Assembly (NCBI GenBank): GCA_023423415.1
Contig: JAFAFP010000041.1
Span: 1-17,205 of the forward strand
Source: Pseudomonadota bacterium
GTDB lineage: Bacteria > Pseudomonadota > Alphaproteobacteria > Rhizobiales > Xanthobacteraceae
DNA length: 17,205 nt
Reading direction: 5' to 3'
Made by a program: the position numbers and the translations under genes
The notes under the pieces: generated by a model
Seen by the model: only the letters and a program-made list of their open reading frames with translations
What the model was told of the DNA's origin: nothing
Databases searched by the model: none
Shown here: positions 7,080 to 14,493 of the stretch, piece by piece
How the letters are laid out: every line of letters starts with the position of its first letter
Numbering within the stretch: the first letter of the stretch is position 1

Positions 7080-7952
7080 TTAAGTTAGAATCCGGCCGCT
7101 GTCGGTCAGCATCCGGGCTGACCGGAGCGCAGCGTAGGACAGCCCGGATGCTGACGGCAAGATCGTTTCGGGCGCAGGCGGCCGATAGCCGAGTGAAGAA
7201 TGCGGCCTGATCGCATTGTAATGACGACGCCAGCGCTCGATCAGCACCTTCGCCTCGTGCAGGGTCGAGAACACTTCACCGGCCAATAGTTCGTCTCTGA
7301 GTTTAGAGTTGAAGCTCTCGCAATAACCATTCTCCCAAGGTGAGCCTGGTTCGATATACAATGTCGTCACACCGACATTGCCGAGCCACTGGCGTACGTT
7401 CCTGGTAACAAATTCCGGCCCATTGTCGGAACGAACATGCTCCGGTGGCCCGTGCACGATGAACAAGTCGGCCAGGCAGTGCAGCACGTCGTCGGATTCA
7501 AGCCCGCGTGCCACGACGATCGCCAGACAGCATGGCGTGAACTCGTCGATCACCGTCAGCATGCGGAATGCTCTCCCGTCCTGCGTGCGATCCTGCACAA
7601 AGTCATACGACCACACATGGTTGGGCCGCTCGGGCCGCAGACGGATGCAGGATCCATCGTTGAGCCAGAGACGGCCGCGTTTGGGTTGTCTTTTGGGCAC
7701 TTTCAGCCCTTCCCGACGCCAGATCCGATAGACGCGCTTGACGCTCACCCGCCAGCCTTCGTCGACCAGCAACTGACGGATGCGACGATAGCCATACCGG
7801 ACATACGTCGTGGCCAGGCGCACGATTGCCGCCGTCAGCTGTGCTTCATCATTGCGGATCCTGGGTCGCCGCCTCTGCGTCGCACGCGATTGCCCGACGA
7901 CATGGCACGCGCGACGCTCCGAGACCGGCAGCTGCGAGCGCACGTGATCCAC
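7080..7952 (-). CDS. IS3-family transposase orfB (IS407 group)
   Basis: The catalytic half of an IS3 transposase, an rve-type DDE integrase. An HTH_21-like segment is at about residues 40-85 (YVRYGYRRIRQLL, RVYRIWRREGLKVP). The triad is D117 (SYDFVQD), D176 (RSDNGPEF) and E212 (ENGYCESFNSKLRDE), with the 35-residue D-E spacing of the family. The ORF given begins at a GTG. The frame is open upstream through ILSPFRKRACV and overlaps the end of orfA, as expected for a product made by -1 frameshifting on the orfA message. The C-terminus, after HSSLGYRPPAPE, has an extra tail formed by the inverted repeat at 7105-7155. Reading frame intact, but orfA is broken. Confidence 0.92.
   Translation of the reverse strand: MDHVRSQLPVSERRACHVVGQSRATQRRRPRIRNDEAQLTAAIVRLATTYVRYGYRRIRQLLVDEGWRVSVKRVYRIWRREGLKVPKRQPKRGRLWLNDGSCIRLRPERPNHVWSYDFVQDRTQDGRAFRMLTVIDEFTPCCLAIVVARGLESDDVLHCLADLFIVHGPPEHVRSDNGPEFVTRNVRQWLGNVGVTTLYIEPGSPWENGYCESFNSKLRDELLAGEVFSTLHEAKVLIERWRRHYNAIRPHSSLGYRPPAPETILPSASGLSYAALRSARMLTDSGRILT
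7105..7155. repeat. 16-bp perfect inverted repeat inside the orfB tail
   Basis: GTCAGCATCCGGGCTG (7105-7120) is exactly complementary to 7140-7155, with a 19-base loop. It could fold in the transposase mRNA or act as an end-of-element stem-loop. The sequence encodes the last residues of orfB (LSYAALRSARMLTD). Confidence 0.7.
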
Positions 7953-7975
7953 GCACGCTCGCTTGCGGAAAGGGC

Positions 7976-8253
7976 TCAGTATTTTCCCGTAAGGGCTTCC
8001 TTCAGGATGAGCTTGTCCAGCGTCAGCTCGGACACTGCCTTCTTCAACCGGTCGTTCTCACGCTCGAGCTCCTTCAATCGCTTGGCCTGATCAATCTTCA
8101 GGCCGCCATACTCACGCCGCCACTTGTAATAGCTCTGCTCCGACACGTCGATGCTTCGACAGATCTTGCCAACCGTCTCCCCTGGGAGATCCGCACCTCC
8201 GCTTCGCGCAGAAAGCCGATGATCTCCTCGGTCGATTTGCTTTTCCGTGCCAT
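7976..8253 (-). pseudogene. IS3-family orfA, frameshifted
   Basis: The DNA-binding half of the IS3 transposase. From ATG 8253 it reads MARKSKSTEEIIGFLREAEV then RISQG, and the frame is then lost. The next frame continues with the expected ETVGKICRSIDVSEQSYYKW, a leucine-zipper-like LKELERENDRLKKAV, and ILKEALTGKY. The length, 278 bp, is one short of 93 codons. The run of four C (plus strand) at 8179-8182 where five would restore the frame marks the missing base. Helix-turn-helix and zipper are otherwise complete, so the damage looks recent, unless it is a sequencing error. Confidence 0.85.
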
Positions 8254-8320
8254 CTCCACGTCTCCATTCGAGAACTTGAAAATAGCCGGATTCGAACCTT
8301 TGCCGTGGCCTCACTTTGGG

Positions 8321-8331
8321 GAGGCAGGCCA
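8321..8331 (-). repeat. IS3-element terminal inverted repeat (orfA end)
   Basis: Read on the minus strand as TGGCCTGCCTC, the counterpart of 7051-7061. orfA starts 67 bp inside it. Confidence 0.7.
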
Positions 8332-8642
8332 TCTTTGCAATTCCAATCATTGAGTATCAGCCAAGTTGCGTATGCCTTCCCGCCGAACATCCCATGCATG
8401 CCGGCTACGATCCTCATTTGTTGCTGCAGGAAGCAGACCTAATCCTGGTGGCCGATAGCGTTGTGCCCAGGATCCCTGAACGATCTCGCCCAAAAGACGG
8501 CACAAAGGTCGTTCATTTCGGAGTTGATCCGCTACACTGTGAGATCCCAATTCGTAGCTTCGAATGCGATCTCACCATTACATCCTCGGCAACGGAGCCA
8601 CACCTGTCTGGAGACCATCGTCCTCTTGATTATCACAATTGA
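8332..8642 (+). pseudogene. Fragment of a thiamine-diphosphate enzyme (acetolactate synthase-like), middle domain
   Basis: An open frame running straight out of the IS end reads IFAIPIIEYQPSCVCLP, then AEHPMHAGYDPHLLLQEADL, ILVADSVVPRIPE, and KVVHFGVDPLHCEIPIRSFE then CDLTIT. This is the central domain of acetolactate synthase/benzoylformate decarboxylase-like enzymes, with its HPMHxGYDP, LLxEADxxLVxDxxVPxxP and VVHxGVDPL stretches. The N-terminal pyrimidine-binding domain and the C-terminal cofactor-binding domain are absent. Likeness ends near 8580 and the stop at 8642 is probably accidental. It is a dead piece, truncated on the left by the IS or by a deletion ending at it. Confidence 0.72.
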
Positions 8643-8992
8643 AGTTGGTCCGTAGAGCCCGCACGCGAATAAATTTTCATTCAGACGACGAAAACGCTCA
8701 GCACTGATAATCAACGCTGAGGCGCCGGCGATAGGTGCATTAAGATAAGCGCTTACCTCGGCGTCCGTCTGCGACCCAAACCATCTCGCGATGAAAAGCC
8801 TCGCGGGCCATACGCTCTTCGGCTTAGAGAAACGAGTGTTGAAATTCGATTACCGTGCCACTCGTAGTTTTTACGTCCGCAATATGCTTTTCGCCATTCT
8901 GCGCAGCATCAACTATTGCCTGCTAGGTTGCAGAAAACTCATTCCGGCGCCAACTTATGTCAAACGCCGCGCATTTGCGGCACCGGGATACG
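8643..8992. other. Gene-free stretch
   Basis: No convincing ORF, RNA gene or repeat on either strand. Composition is mixed and the piece probably represents degraded DNA between the thiamine-enzyme fragment and the 3' end of the hydrolase gene. Confidence 0.5.
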
Positions 8993-9982
8993 TCAGGCCG
9001 GAAGCAGTTTCATCTGCTGCAACGCGGCGTGACCGAGCGGACTATACGGGTTGGCCAGTGTTTCGATGACCTCGAAATGATTGTAGCCATCGCAACGCAT
9101 GATTTGGGCCGGCTTGCCGGCCTTCGTCACGGCATCGGCAAAGTCGCGGCTCTGGCGCTGGAATTCAGGCGTCTCCAGCGATCCATAGGCGATCACGACC
9201 GGCGCGTTCAGCTTGTCGATATGACGCTGTGCGCTGAAGGCATTTTCGACCTCGTCGGAGATCGTCACGTAGGATGAGCGAGACGACAGCCGCACCGGCT
9301 TGAGGTCGTACATGCCGGATACCAGCACGCCGCCCTTGATGGTATCTTTCGGTAGGCCGAAATCCTTCTCCCAGTCGGTTACCATCACCCCACCGCCCAG
9401 ATGGCATCCGGACGAATGGCCGGACAGATAGATCCGGCTGGCATCGCCGCCGAAGCTCGCGGCATTCTTGTAGGCCCAGGCGACGGCCCTGCGGCACTGC
9501 TCGACCATCGGCGCCAGATCGCCCTTGGTCTCGACCACATTGGTGAAATCGACCGAAATGTAATGCGCGCCGGCATTCACGAACATCTCGGCCGGGAAGC
9601 CGTAGAAGCTCGCCTGCTCCGCGCGCCACGCCCCGCCATGCAGGAAGATCTGGATCGGCGCATTGGCCTGCTTCGCGGGATAGAGGTCCATCCCCTCCAC
9701 GGGCGACGAACCATAAGCGACCCGCTTCGGCGCACCGATGCGTGCGCGGGTTACGTCGCTGTTGGTCCGGTAGCGGCCGACGACCTGCTGCACATTCGGC
9801 GCATACTTGGCCTGGTTATAGGCGTCATCAAGCTGGGCCTGATCCATGTCGAGCCAGACCACCGGGCCCTTGGCCGGTGCGGCCGGCTGGCCGGACGCGG
9901 GAATCGAAGATGCGGCGAAAATGCTGCCAGTTCCGGTCATGAGGGTACGGCGGCTCAGTGCAAATGGAGTTGATGGGCGCAA
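8993..9982 (-). CDS. Tat-exported alpha/beta hydrolase, arylformamidase-like esterase
   Basis: A 329-aa alpha/beta hydrolase. HGGAW (115-119) supplies the oxyanion hole, S190 in GHSSG is the nucleophile and H302 in YNHFEV the base. The acid position reads YGSLETPE, with Glu270 where Asp is usual. The N-terminal region (DQAQLDDAYNQAKYAPN, a later SDVTRAR, then YGSSPVEGMDLY) resembles kynurenine formamidase-type enzymes, which hydrolyse N-formyl-arylamines. The open frame reaches 10102, but TTG 9982 has GGGAGG (9991-9996) eight bases upstream and places a twin-arginine leader (LSRRTLMTG, then a hydrophobic stretch and ASG) at the very N-terminus. The enzyme is therefore likely exported folded to the periplasm. 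Last of a run of minus-strand genes, separated from the VOC gene by a hairpin. Confidence 0.87.
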   Translation of the reverse strand: MRPSTPFALSRRTLMTGTGSIFAASSIPASGQPAAPAKGPVVWLDMDQAQLDDAYNQAKYAPNVQQVVGRYRTNSDVTRARIGAPKRVAYGSSPVEGMDLYPAKQANAPIQIFLHGGAWRAEQASFYGFPAEMFVNAGAHYISVDFTNVVETKGDLAPMVEQCRRAVAWAYKNAASFGGDASRIYLSGHSSGCHLGGGVMVTDWEKDFGLPKDTIKGGVLVSGMYDLKPVRLSSRSSYVTISDEVENAFSAQRHIDKLNAPVVIAYGSLETPEFQRQSRDFADAVTKAGKPAQIMRCDGYNHFEVIETLANPYSPLGHAALQQMKLLPA

Positions 9983-10069
9983 GGCGGTGGCCTCCCGGCT
10001 TGAATGTCCAAGCCGATTAACAAACCGTGCGCAAGTACTTGCCAGAAAAACCCGTAGGCTCCGGCTGCA

Positions 10070-10098
10070 CAGCCCATTGCGATAATAGCAATGGGCTG
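10070..10098 (-). terminator. Stem-loop between VOC and hydrolase genes
   Basis: An 11-bp perfect stem (CAGCCCATTGC at 10070-10080, complement at 10088-10098) closes a 7-base loop. It lies 72 bp after the VOC stop and 87 bp before the hydrolase start. No U-run follows directly; TTTTT occurs about 20 bases further on the minus strand. It may be a weak terminator or mRNA-processing hairpin. Confidence 0.45.
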
Positions 10099-10169
10099 CC
10101 ACTGATAAACGGCCGCATCATCGAATTAGCGTCAAGTATGCCGTCTGAAATGTCTGCTAACATATCGCG

Positions 10170-10589
10170 CTATTCAATCTTGAGCGCTTTCCTGCTGTCC
10201 GTGCCAACCCACCCGAAATGTGAAATATCGAATATTATCCCGTCGGGATCTTTCATCTTTCGTTCAAAGTTCCCTTTCTTCTCGTCGCCAAAATCGAAAA
10301 AGAACGCACCTCCGGCCTTCTCAATTCGCTCTTGAGTCTCCTTCAAATCATCTACCTGAAAGCCAAAATGATTTGCCCCCACGGCGTTCTCCGGGTCTGC
10401 TAGATCATTTCCGCGTGATCCCGAAAACTTTATAAGAGCCAGGTTAACAACTCCATCGCTGAGATAGAGAGCCGAACCGATGGGCATGTCTTCGCGTCCA
10501 TGTCTCTTCAGGCCGAATACCTCTTCGTAGAATTTTGCTGACTTTTCGAGATCTCGAACGCAAACCGCGAAGTGTCTAAGACGCGCCAT
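10170..10589 (-). CDS. VOC/glyoxalase-fold protein
   Basis: A 139-aa single-unit vicinal-oxygen-chelate protein with two beta-alpha-beta-beta-beta halves. The first is LRHFAVCVRDLEKSAKFYEE to LALIKF, the second is NHFGFQVDDLKETQERIEKA to PDGIIFDIS. H6 and the His of NHFGFQV fit metal ligands, but the usual closing Glu position is Asp (IFDIS). Members include glyoxalases, ring-cleaving dioxygenases and antibiotic-binding proteins; nothing here narrows the role. The start is set by AGGAGG six bases before the ATG. It follows the sulfatase at 101 bp, and its strong ribosome site suggests either its own promoter or efficient read-through. Confidence 0.92.
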   Translation of the reverse strand: MARLRHFAVCVRDLEKSAKFYEEVFGLKRHGREDMPIGSALYLSDGVVNLALIKFSGSRGNDLADPENAVGANHFGFQVDDLKETQERIEKAGGAFFFDFGDEKKGNFERKMKDPDGIIFDISHFGWVGTDSRKALKIE

Positions 10590-10690
10590 AGTTTCCTCCT
10601 TGACCTCAGATGATCAATTGCCGACATCTTCGCGGTTGCCCAACGTCCAACTGCAATACAAACCAACCTCCATCCTAAACTCGATTTTCG

Positions 10691-12286
10691 CTAGGCCCTA
10701 CCAGTCGGGAATGGGTTGCGATCCGCAATTGCCGACAGCCCTCTTGCGAGGCTCTCAAACATAAATGTTCGCTGATCCCCGTATGCGGGGTCGCTTGCCA
10801 GATTGTTCAACTCGTTGGGGTCATTCCGAAAATCATACAGTTCTGTCCAATCTGTCTCTGTATAAATCGTTAAGCGATGCGTTCTGGTCAGCACAGACCT
10901 GGCGCGCACCGGATGAGTAAGCCCGAACGTTGCGGCATGACCATCCTCCTCGATAATAATTGAACGATCTCGCTGAGATTCCGCCCCATTAATAAATGGC
11001 AATAAACTCAATCCCTGCATACCGTAAAAGGGCGAAAGCCCCGCTCGCCCAAGAATTGTTGGCGCAAGATCAATAGTACTCGCAGGCATTGATATCGATT
11101 TTTGCACGGATTCTGACATTGGGTCGAACCAAATAAATGGTATTCGAATTAAGCCACGATAATGAAGAGCCGCCTTCAGAAGCAGACCGTGATCTCCCAT
11201 GAAGTCACCGTGGTCAGACATGAAAATGACGATTGTTCGGTCCGACAGCCCTATCTCTGAAAGGCGCCGCATGATTCGACCAATGGAGTCATCGATCATG
11301 CTGATCATCCCGTAGGTAAGCGCTATAGCTTCGCGCGCTTCTCTCTCTGACACCGCAAATGGCGTGGTCGAATTTGTCACAGCACTGCCACCTACCCGCT
11401 GTCGGTGCAGAGCCTCAACGGGAGCAGTGCGTCCGTGGTTACTCAACAAGGAAACAGGCGCCGCCACATCGTTAGGATTGTACAAATCCCAATATCGTCC
11501 CGGCGGAGTGAATGGATGATGGGGATCGGGAAAAGAGCAGTGAATCATGAAGGGGCTATCCGGGGTTTCCCTTGTCGATTCGAGGTATTCAATTGTGCGC
11601 TCTTCTATGTAGCGTGTAGGATATAGCTCCTCAGGCACCCGAGTGCGGTAGGCTTGCGGTAAAATATATCGACTGTCTGAAATCGCATTCAAAGGTCCAC
11701 GCAAGGCATCCGGCTGCGACGTTCGCTCACTCAGCCATCGGTAGTAATCTCCATGCACCATATCACCGTGCATGGTGCAAAGCTCGACATGATCAAAACC
11801 GTAATATGGGAGACTTACGCTGTGATTCTCATCTTTCGTCCAAAACCTAATGTCCTCAGAGTCGTAACGGCCGTCCTGCCATATTGTCTTGTCCGCCTCC
11901 AAAAGCGGATCGGGAGGAAGAGTTGCTAGCCCGCCCGCTTCAAAGCGCGTCACTTCAGGCGGCTTGCCTGACATGTTTTGTAAGTGAGCTTTTCCTATTA
12001 GCGCAGTTTTATATCCTGCTGCGCGGAGAAGATCGCACATCGTTGTTCGACGCAAGGGCAAGGGAATGCCGTTGCTTCTCACACCGTGAACACTTGGCAT
12101 GCAGCCGGTCATTATTGATGCACGATTCGCCATACAAACTGGCGAGGCCACATAGAAATTATCAAAAATAGTTCCGAACTGGCCTATCGCGTCGATATTC
12201 GGCGTTCGAATAATATCGTTTCCATAGCAGCCGAGATGATCCGCACGCTGCTGATCCGTCGTGAAAAGAATGAAGTTAGGACGCAT
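10691..12286 (-). CDS. Sulfatase (formylglycine-dependent, alkaline phosphatase superfamily)
   Basis: A 531-aa sulfatase. The N-terminal FTTDQQRADHLGCYGN carries D11/Q12 for the metal site. The activation motif is C51-M-A-N-R55 (SPVCMANRASIMTG), a C-x-A-x-R variant of the commoner C-x-P-x-R, whose Cys is oxidised to formylglycine. K99 (IGKAH), H257 (PDPHHPF), D358/H359 (MSDHGDFMGDHG) and K371 complete the active site. There is no signal peptide, so it acts in the cytoplasm. Choline-sulfatase-like and phosphonate monoester hydrolase-like enzymes share this build; substrate unresolved. It starts nine bases after the TctC stop with a poor ribosome site, so translation is probably coupled. No maturase is seen in the window. 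Base composition looks more A+T-rich than that of the hydrolase to its left. Confidence 0.93.
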   Translation of the reverse strand: MRPNFILFTTDQQRADHLGCYGNDIIRTPNIDAIGQFGTIFDNFYVASPVCMANRASIMTGCMPSVHGVRSNGIPLPLRRTTMCDLLRAAGYKTALIGKAHLQNMSGKPPEVTRFEAGGLATLPPDPLLEADKTIWQDGRYDSEDIRFWTKDENHSVSLPYYGFDHVELCTMHGDMVHGDYYRWLSERTSQPDALRGPLNAISDSRYILPQAYRTRVPEELYPTRYIEERTIEYLESTRETPDSPFMIHCSFPDPHHPFTPPGRYWDLYNPNDVAAPVSLLSNHGRTAPVEALHRQRVGGSAVTNSTTPFAVSEREAREAIALTYGMISMIDDSIGRIMRRLSEIGLSDRTIVIFMSDHGDFMGDHGLLLKAALHYRGLIRIPFIWFDPMSESVQKSISMPASTIDLAPTILGRAGLSPFYGMQGLSLLPFINGAESQRDRSIIIEEDGHAATFGLTHPVRARSVLTRTHRLTIYTETDWTELYDFRNDPNELNNLASDPAYGDQRTFMFESLARGLSAIADRNPFPTGRA

Positions 12287-12295
12287 GATGTTATA

Positions 12296-13318
12296 CTACT
12301 TAGCTTTGTCTTGATACGCAGTTGCTGCGTTTTTCCAATACGCTCGTTCTAATCTCAATGTCTCGGCGAACTCCGCCCCTGAGAGATTGACCAATTCAAT
12401 TCCTAGAGCAGATAATTTTTGTTTGTATTCTGCGTCCGAGGTCATGGCCAATGCGGAGGTGGTTAAGCGATCAACGACTTTGGGCGGCGTACTGGATCTG
12501 ACAAAAACGCCAAACCAGGGCATTGTGTTGATTTCCGAAAGACCAAGCTCCTTCATAGTCGGAACTTGCGGAAACGCAGCCAATCGCGTTGGAGATGTCG
12601 TCGCGATTGCCTTTACGTCTCCATTCTTCACGTAATGGGAGACAGCGCTCGCAACCACGATCATCATCTGAATTTCGCCAGCGAGCAAAGCAGCAATAGC
12701 TGGCCCACCACCCCTATAGGGGACGTGTACGATTTCGATCCCTAACTTGTTCTTCATCAACTCACCGGTCAAATGCATTTCGGTCCCAGCTCCAGCGGAG
12801 CCGAAGTTAATGCGCCCCGGCGCGTTCTTTGCCAAACGTACAAATTCGGGAAAGTTGTTGGCTTTCACGTCCTTATTGACGATTACTAACACTGGCTGGC
12901 GAACCGCCATTACAACAGGCAATAACTCTTTTTCAGGATCGTAACTTAAATCTGCTTGCAGAATTGGGGCTATTGCGATTGGCCCCTGTGCCGTGAATAA
13001 CAGCGTGTAACCGTCTGGGTCGGACCGCGCGGCCGCTGCCGTGCCTATATTGCCTCCAGCTCCTCCGCGGTTCTCCACCACGATCGATTGGCCCAGTTGC
13101 TTTGATAGACCGTCGGCAAAGAGTCTCGCTGCCACATCTATGCCTCCACCCGCTGCATATGGAACGATTAGACGAACAGGTCGGCTTGGAAAATCTTCTG
13201 CGTATGATCTTTCTGATGTCAACGCAATAAGACACATTACAACACGTGCAATCACACTGATGGGCCAACATAGATGAGACCTTTGAATGATCTGCAAGCC
13301 GAACATCTGCATCACCAC
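12296..13318 (-). CDS. Bug/TctC-type periplasmic solute-binding protein (second copy)
   Basis: A 340-aa binding protein with the family hallmarks: FPSRPVRLIVPYAAGGGIDV, GAGGNIGTAAAARSDPDGYT, VPYRGGGPAIAALLAG and P-QVPTMKELG. The N-terminus is long: MVMQMF.. then a hydrophobic PISVIARVVMCLIALTS and SYAEDF, a signal peptide with an extended charged part. The GTG start could be replaced by the Met at residue 3 or 5; no clear ribosome site decides. It differs strongly from the first TctC protein here, so it is not a local duplicate. No TctA/TctB genes accompany it. It is first gene of a pair with the sulfatase and lies opposite a LysR gene, suggesting capture of the sulfatase substrate or product (inference). 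Confidence 0.92.
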   Translation of the reverse strand: MVMQMFGLQIIQRSHLCWPISVIARVVMCLIALTSERSYAEDFPSRPVRLIVPYAAGGGIDVAARLFADGLSKQLGQSIVVENRGGAGGNIGTAAAARSDPDGYTLLFTAQGPIAIAPILQADLSYDPEKELLPVVMAVRQPVLVIVNKDVKANNFPEFVRLAKNAPGRINFGSAGAGTEMHLTGELMKNKLGIEIVHVPYRGGGPAIAALLAGEIQMMIVVASAVSHYVKNGDVKAIATTSPTRLAAFPQVPTMKELGLSEINTMPWFGVFVRSSTPPKVVDRLTTSALAMTSDAEYKQKLSALGIELVNLSGAEFAETLRLERAYWKNAATAYQDKAK

Positions 13319-13404
13319 GTTTGAGCTGCAGCAATTTTCTTTCTAAAGTCGCGATTGTCCAATTGAAAAGTTTCATCGGCAATTTCTTTGGGTTATAATT
13401 CCCT
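13319..13404. promoter_or_regulatory. Divergent promoter region, TctC-sulfatase / LysR gene
   Basis: An 86-bp A+T-rich gap between divergent genes. It holds the inverted repeat TGAAA-AG-TTTCA (13364-13375), which sits in a T-N11-A context, and two near-copies of GCAATTTCTTT (13331-13342 with one extra T, and 13379-13389). These are candidate LysR binding sites. Confidence 0.5.
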
Positions 13405-14316
13405 ATGCTTGCGAGAGATTTCAGATATTTCCTGGCGATAGTCGAACTCAATCACTTCGGACGGGCGGCCGCTTCGCTTGGGATTAGTCAGCCCGCGCTA
13501 TCAAAAGGACTTCAACGCCTTGAAGAGATTTTAGGGATAGCTCTGCTGGAGAGATCTCGAAATGGCGTGACCGTTACGCCGGCGGGGCAACTTCTTGCCG
13601 AACGAGCGCGTGGTATTGTTCGAGATATCGACATAACGATTGATGACGTCCAGCAGTTGGCTGGGAGGACAAGAGGAGTCATTCGGGTAGGCACAGTATC
13701 AACAATAAGGGAACATATTTTACCAGCTGCCATCTCGAGATTTGCGAGTGATCATCCAGACATTCAGGTCGTCGCCGTATCAAACTGGTCAAGGCCGTTG
13801 CTCACACTTTTAGATGCTGGCGACATTGACGTTATAGTTAGCGGTCTGACCGCCCCGCTGAAAAATTCCCATTACATGTGCAGACCCCTGCTGAACGATA
13901 GCGTCGGAATTTCTTGCCGAAATGGTCATCCAATATTTAGCCAGCCAATCACTTTCAGTGCTATCGGTCGGTATAACTGGGCGCTAACGAACGCGCATTC
14001 TCCTATCCGGCAATGGTTAGAAGAAAGAATGGGATCTCTGCGGATGCAGCAACCACTTGCATCCCTGGAGACAGATTCCTTGTCCCTCATTCGCAACGTT
14101 GTTTTACGAAGCGACCTTCTCGGTTTTCTACCGCACCCGATTGCTCATCCGCTCATTCGGACTGGAGTGCTAAGGTGGGTACCTATTCAAAAGTTGGTTT
14201 GGCAGCGGACCATATACTCGATTATTAGATCTGATCGTCGAACATCTCATCTTATTTATTTGTTTTTGAAATACTTGAAACACTCGATCAAATCCAACGC
14301 TCCGGTCGAAAATTAG
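13405..14316 (+). CDS. LysR-family transcriptional regulator (divergent from TctC-sulfatase)
   Basis: A 303-aa LysR protein. The DNA-binding domain starts at once: DFRYFLAIVELNHFGRAAAS then LGISQPALSKGLQRLE, EILGIALLERSRNGVTVTPA. The effector domain follows (VIRVGTVSTIREHILPAAIS, DAGDIDVIVSGL, NVVLRSDLLGFLPHP). The IREHILPAAI..FASDHPDIQV pattern and the missing conventional GxG-P stretch near the end make it a somewhat diverged member. The ATG has no strong ribosome site. By position it should control the TctC-sulfatase pair. It is unrelated in sequence detail to the LysR at 4269, so the two modules are probably regulated by different ligands. Confidence 0.94.
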   Translation: MLARDFRYFLAIVELNHFGRAAASLGISQPALSKGLQRLEEILGIALLERSRNGVTVTPAGQLLAERARGIVRDIDITIDDVQQLAGRTRGVIRVGTVSTIREHILPAAISRFASDHPDIQVVAVSNWSRPLLTLLDAGDIDVIVSGLTAPLKNSHYMCRPLLNDSVGISCRNGHPIFSQPITFSAIGRYNWALTNAHSPIRQWLEERMGSLRMQQPLASLETDSLSLIRNVVLRSDLLGFLPHPIAHPLIRTGVLRWVPIQKLVWQRTIYSIIRSDRRTSHLIYLFLKYLKHSIKSNAPVEN

Positions 14317-14493
14317 CCAATTTTACTTCATCTCGAATTGGATGAACTCGATCCCGGTCGGACGAGTCGGGCGCCGCTATTGGCAACACCAAGGCACCCC
14401 GTATCGTCGATCCGAATGTGATCGGCTGCCCCGAAGATTCGCGGTAGGGACGCCCGTTGCCGGGCGCGCGCGCCCCCTGTGTGTGCCGAAAAC

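Larger units (their letters stand above)
7051..8331 (-). mobile_element. IS3-family (IS407-group) insertion sequence, 1281 bp
   Basis: The element is bounded by inverted repeats: TGGCCTGCCCC at 7051-7061 and its counterpart at 8321-8331, matching at 10 of 11 bases and starting with the TG usual for IS3. It carries orfA and orfB in the usual two-frame arrangement. Flanking bases (ACTG left, TCTT right) do not form the 4-bp duplication expected for this group, so one flank has probably been changed by deletion or recombination. orfA carries a one-base deletion, so the copy is unlikely to move by itself. Confidence 0.85.

Noticed and set aside
9401..9973. 190-codon plus-strand frame opposite the alpha/beta hydrolase
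   Set aside because: Mirror reading of a GC-rich gene; no family likeness.
10777..10790. CCCCG-TATG-CGGGG hairpin
   Set aside because: Lies inside the sulfatase coding region and is short; likely a coding coincidence.
14317..14341. CCAATT..AATTGG stem after the second LysR stop as a terminator
   Set aside because: Six A/T-rich pairs with a 13-base loop and no T-run; too weak.
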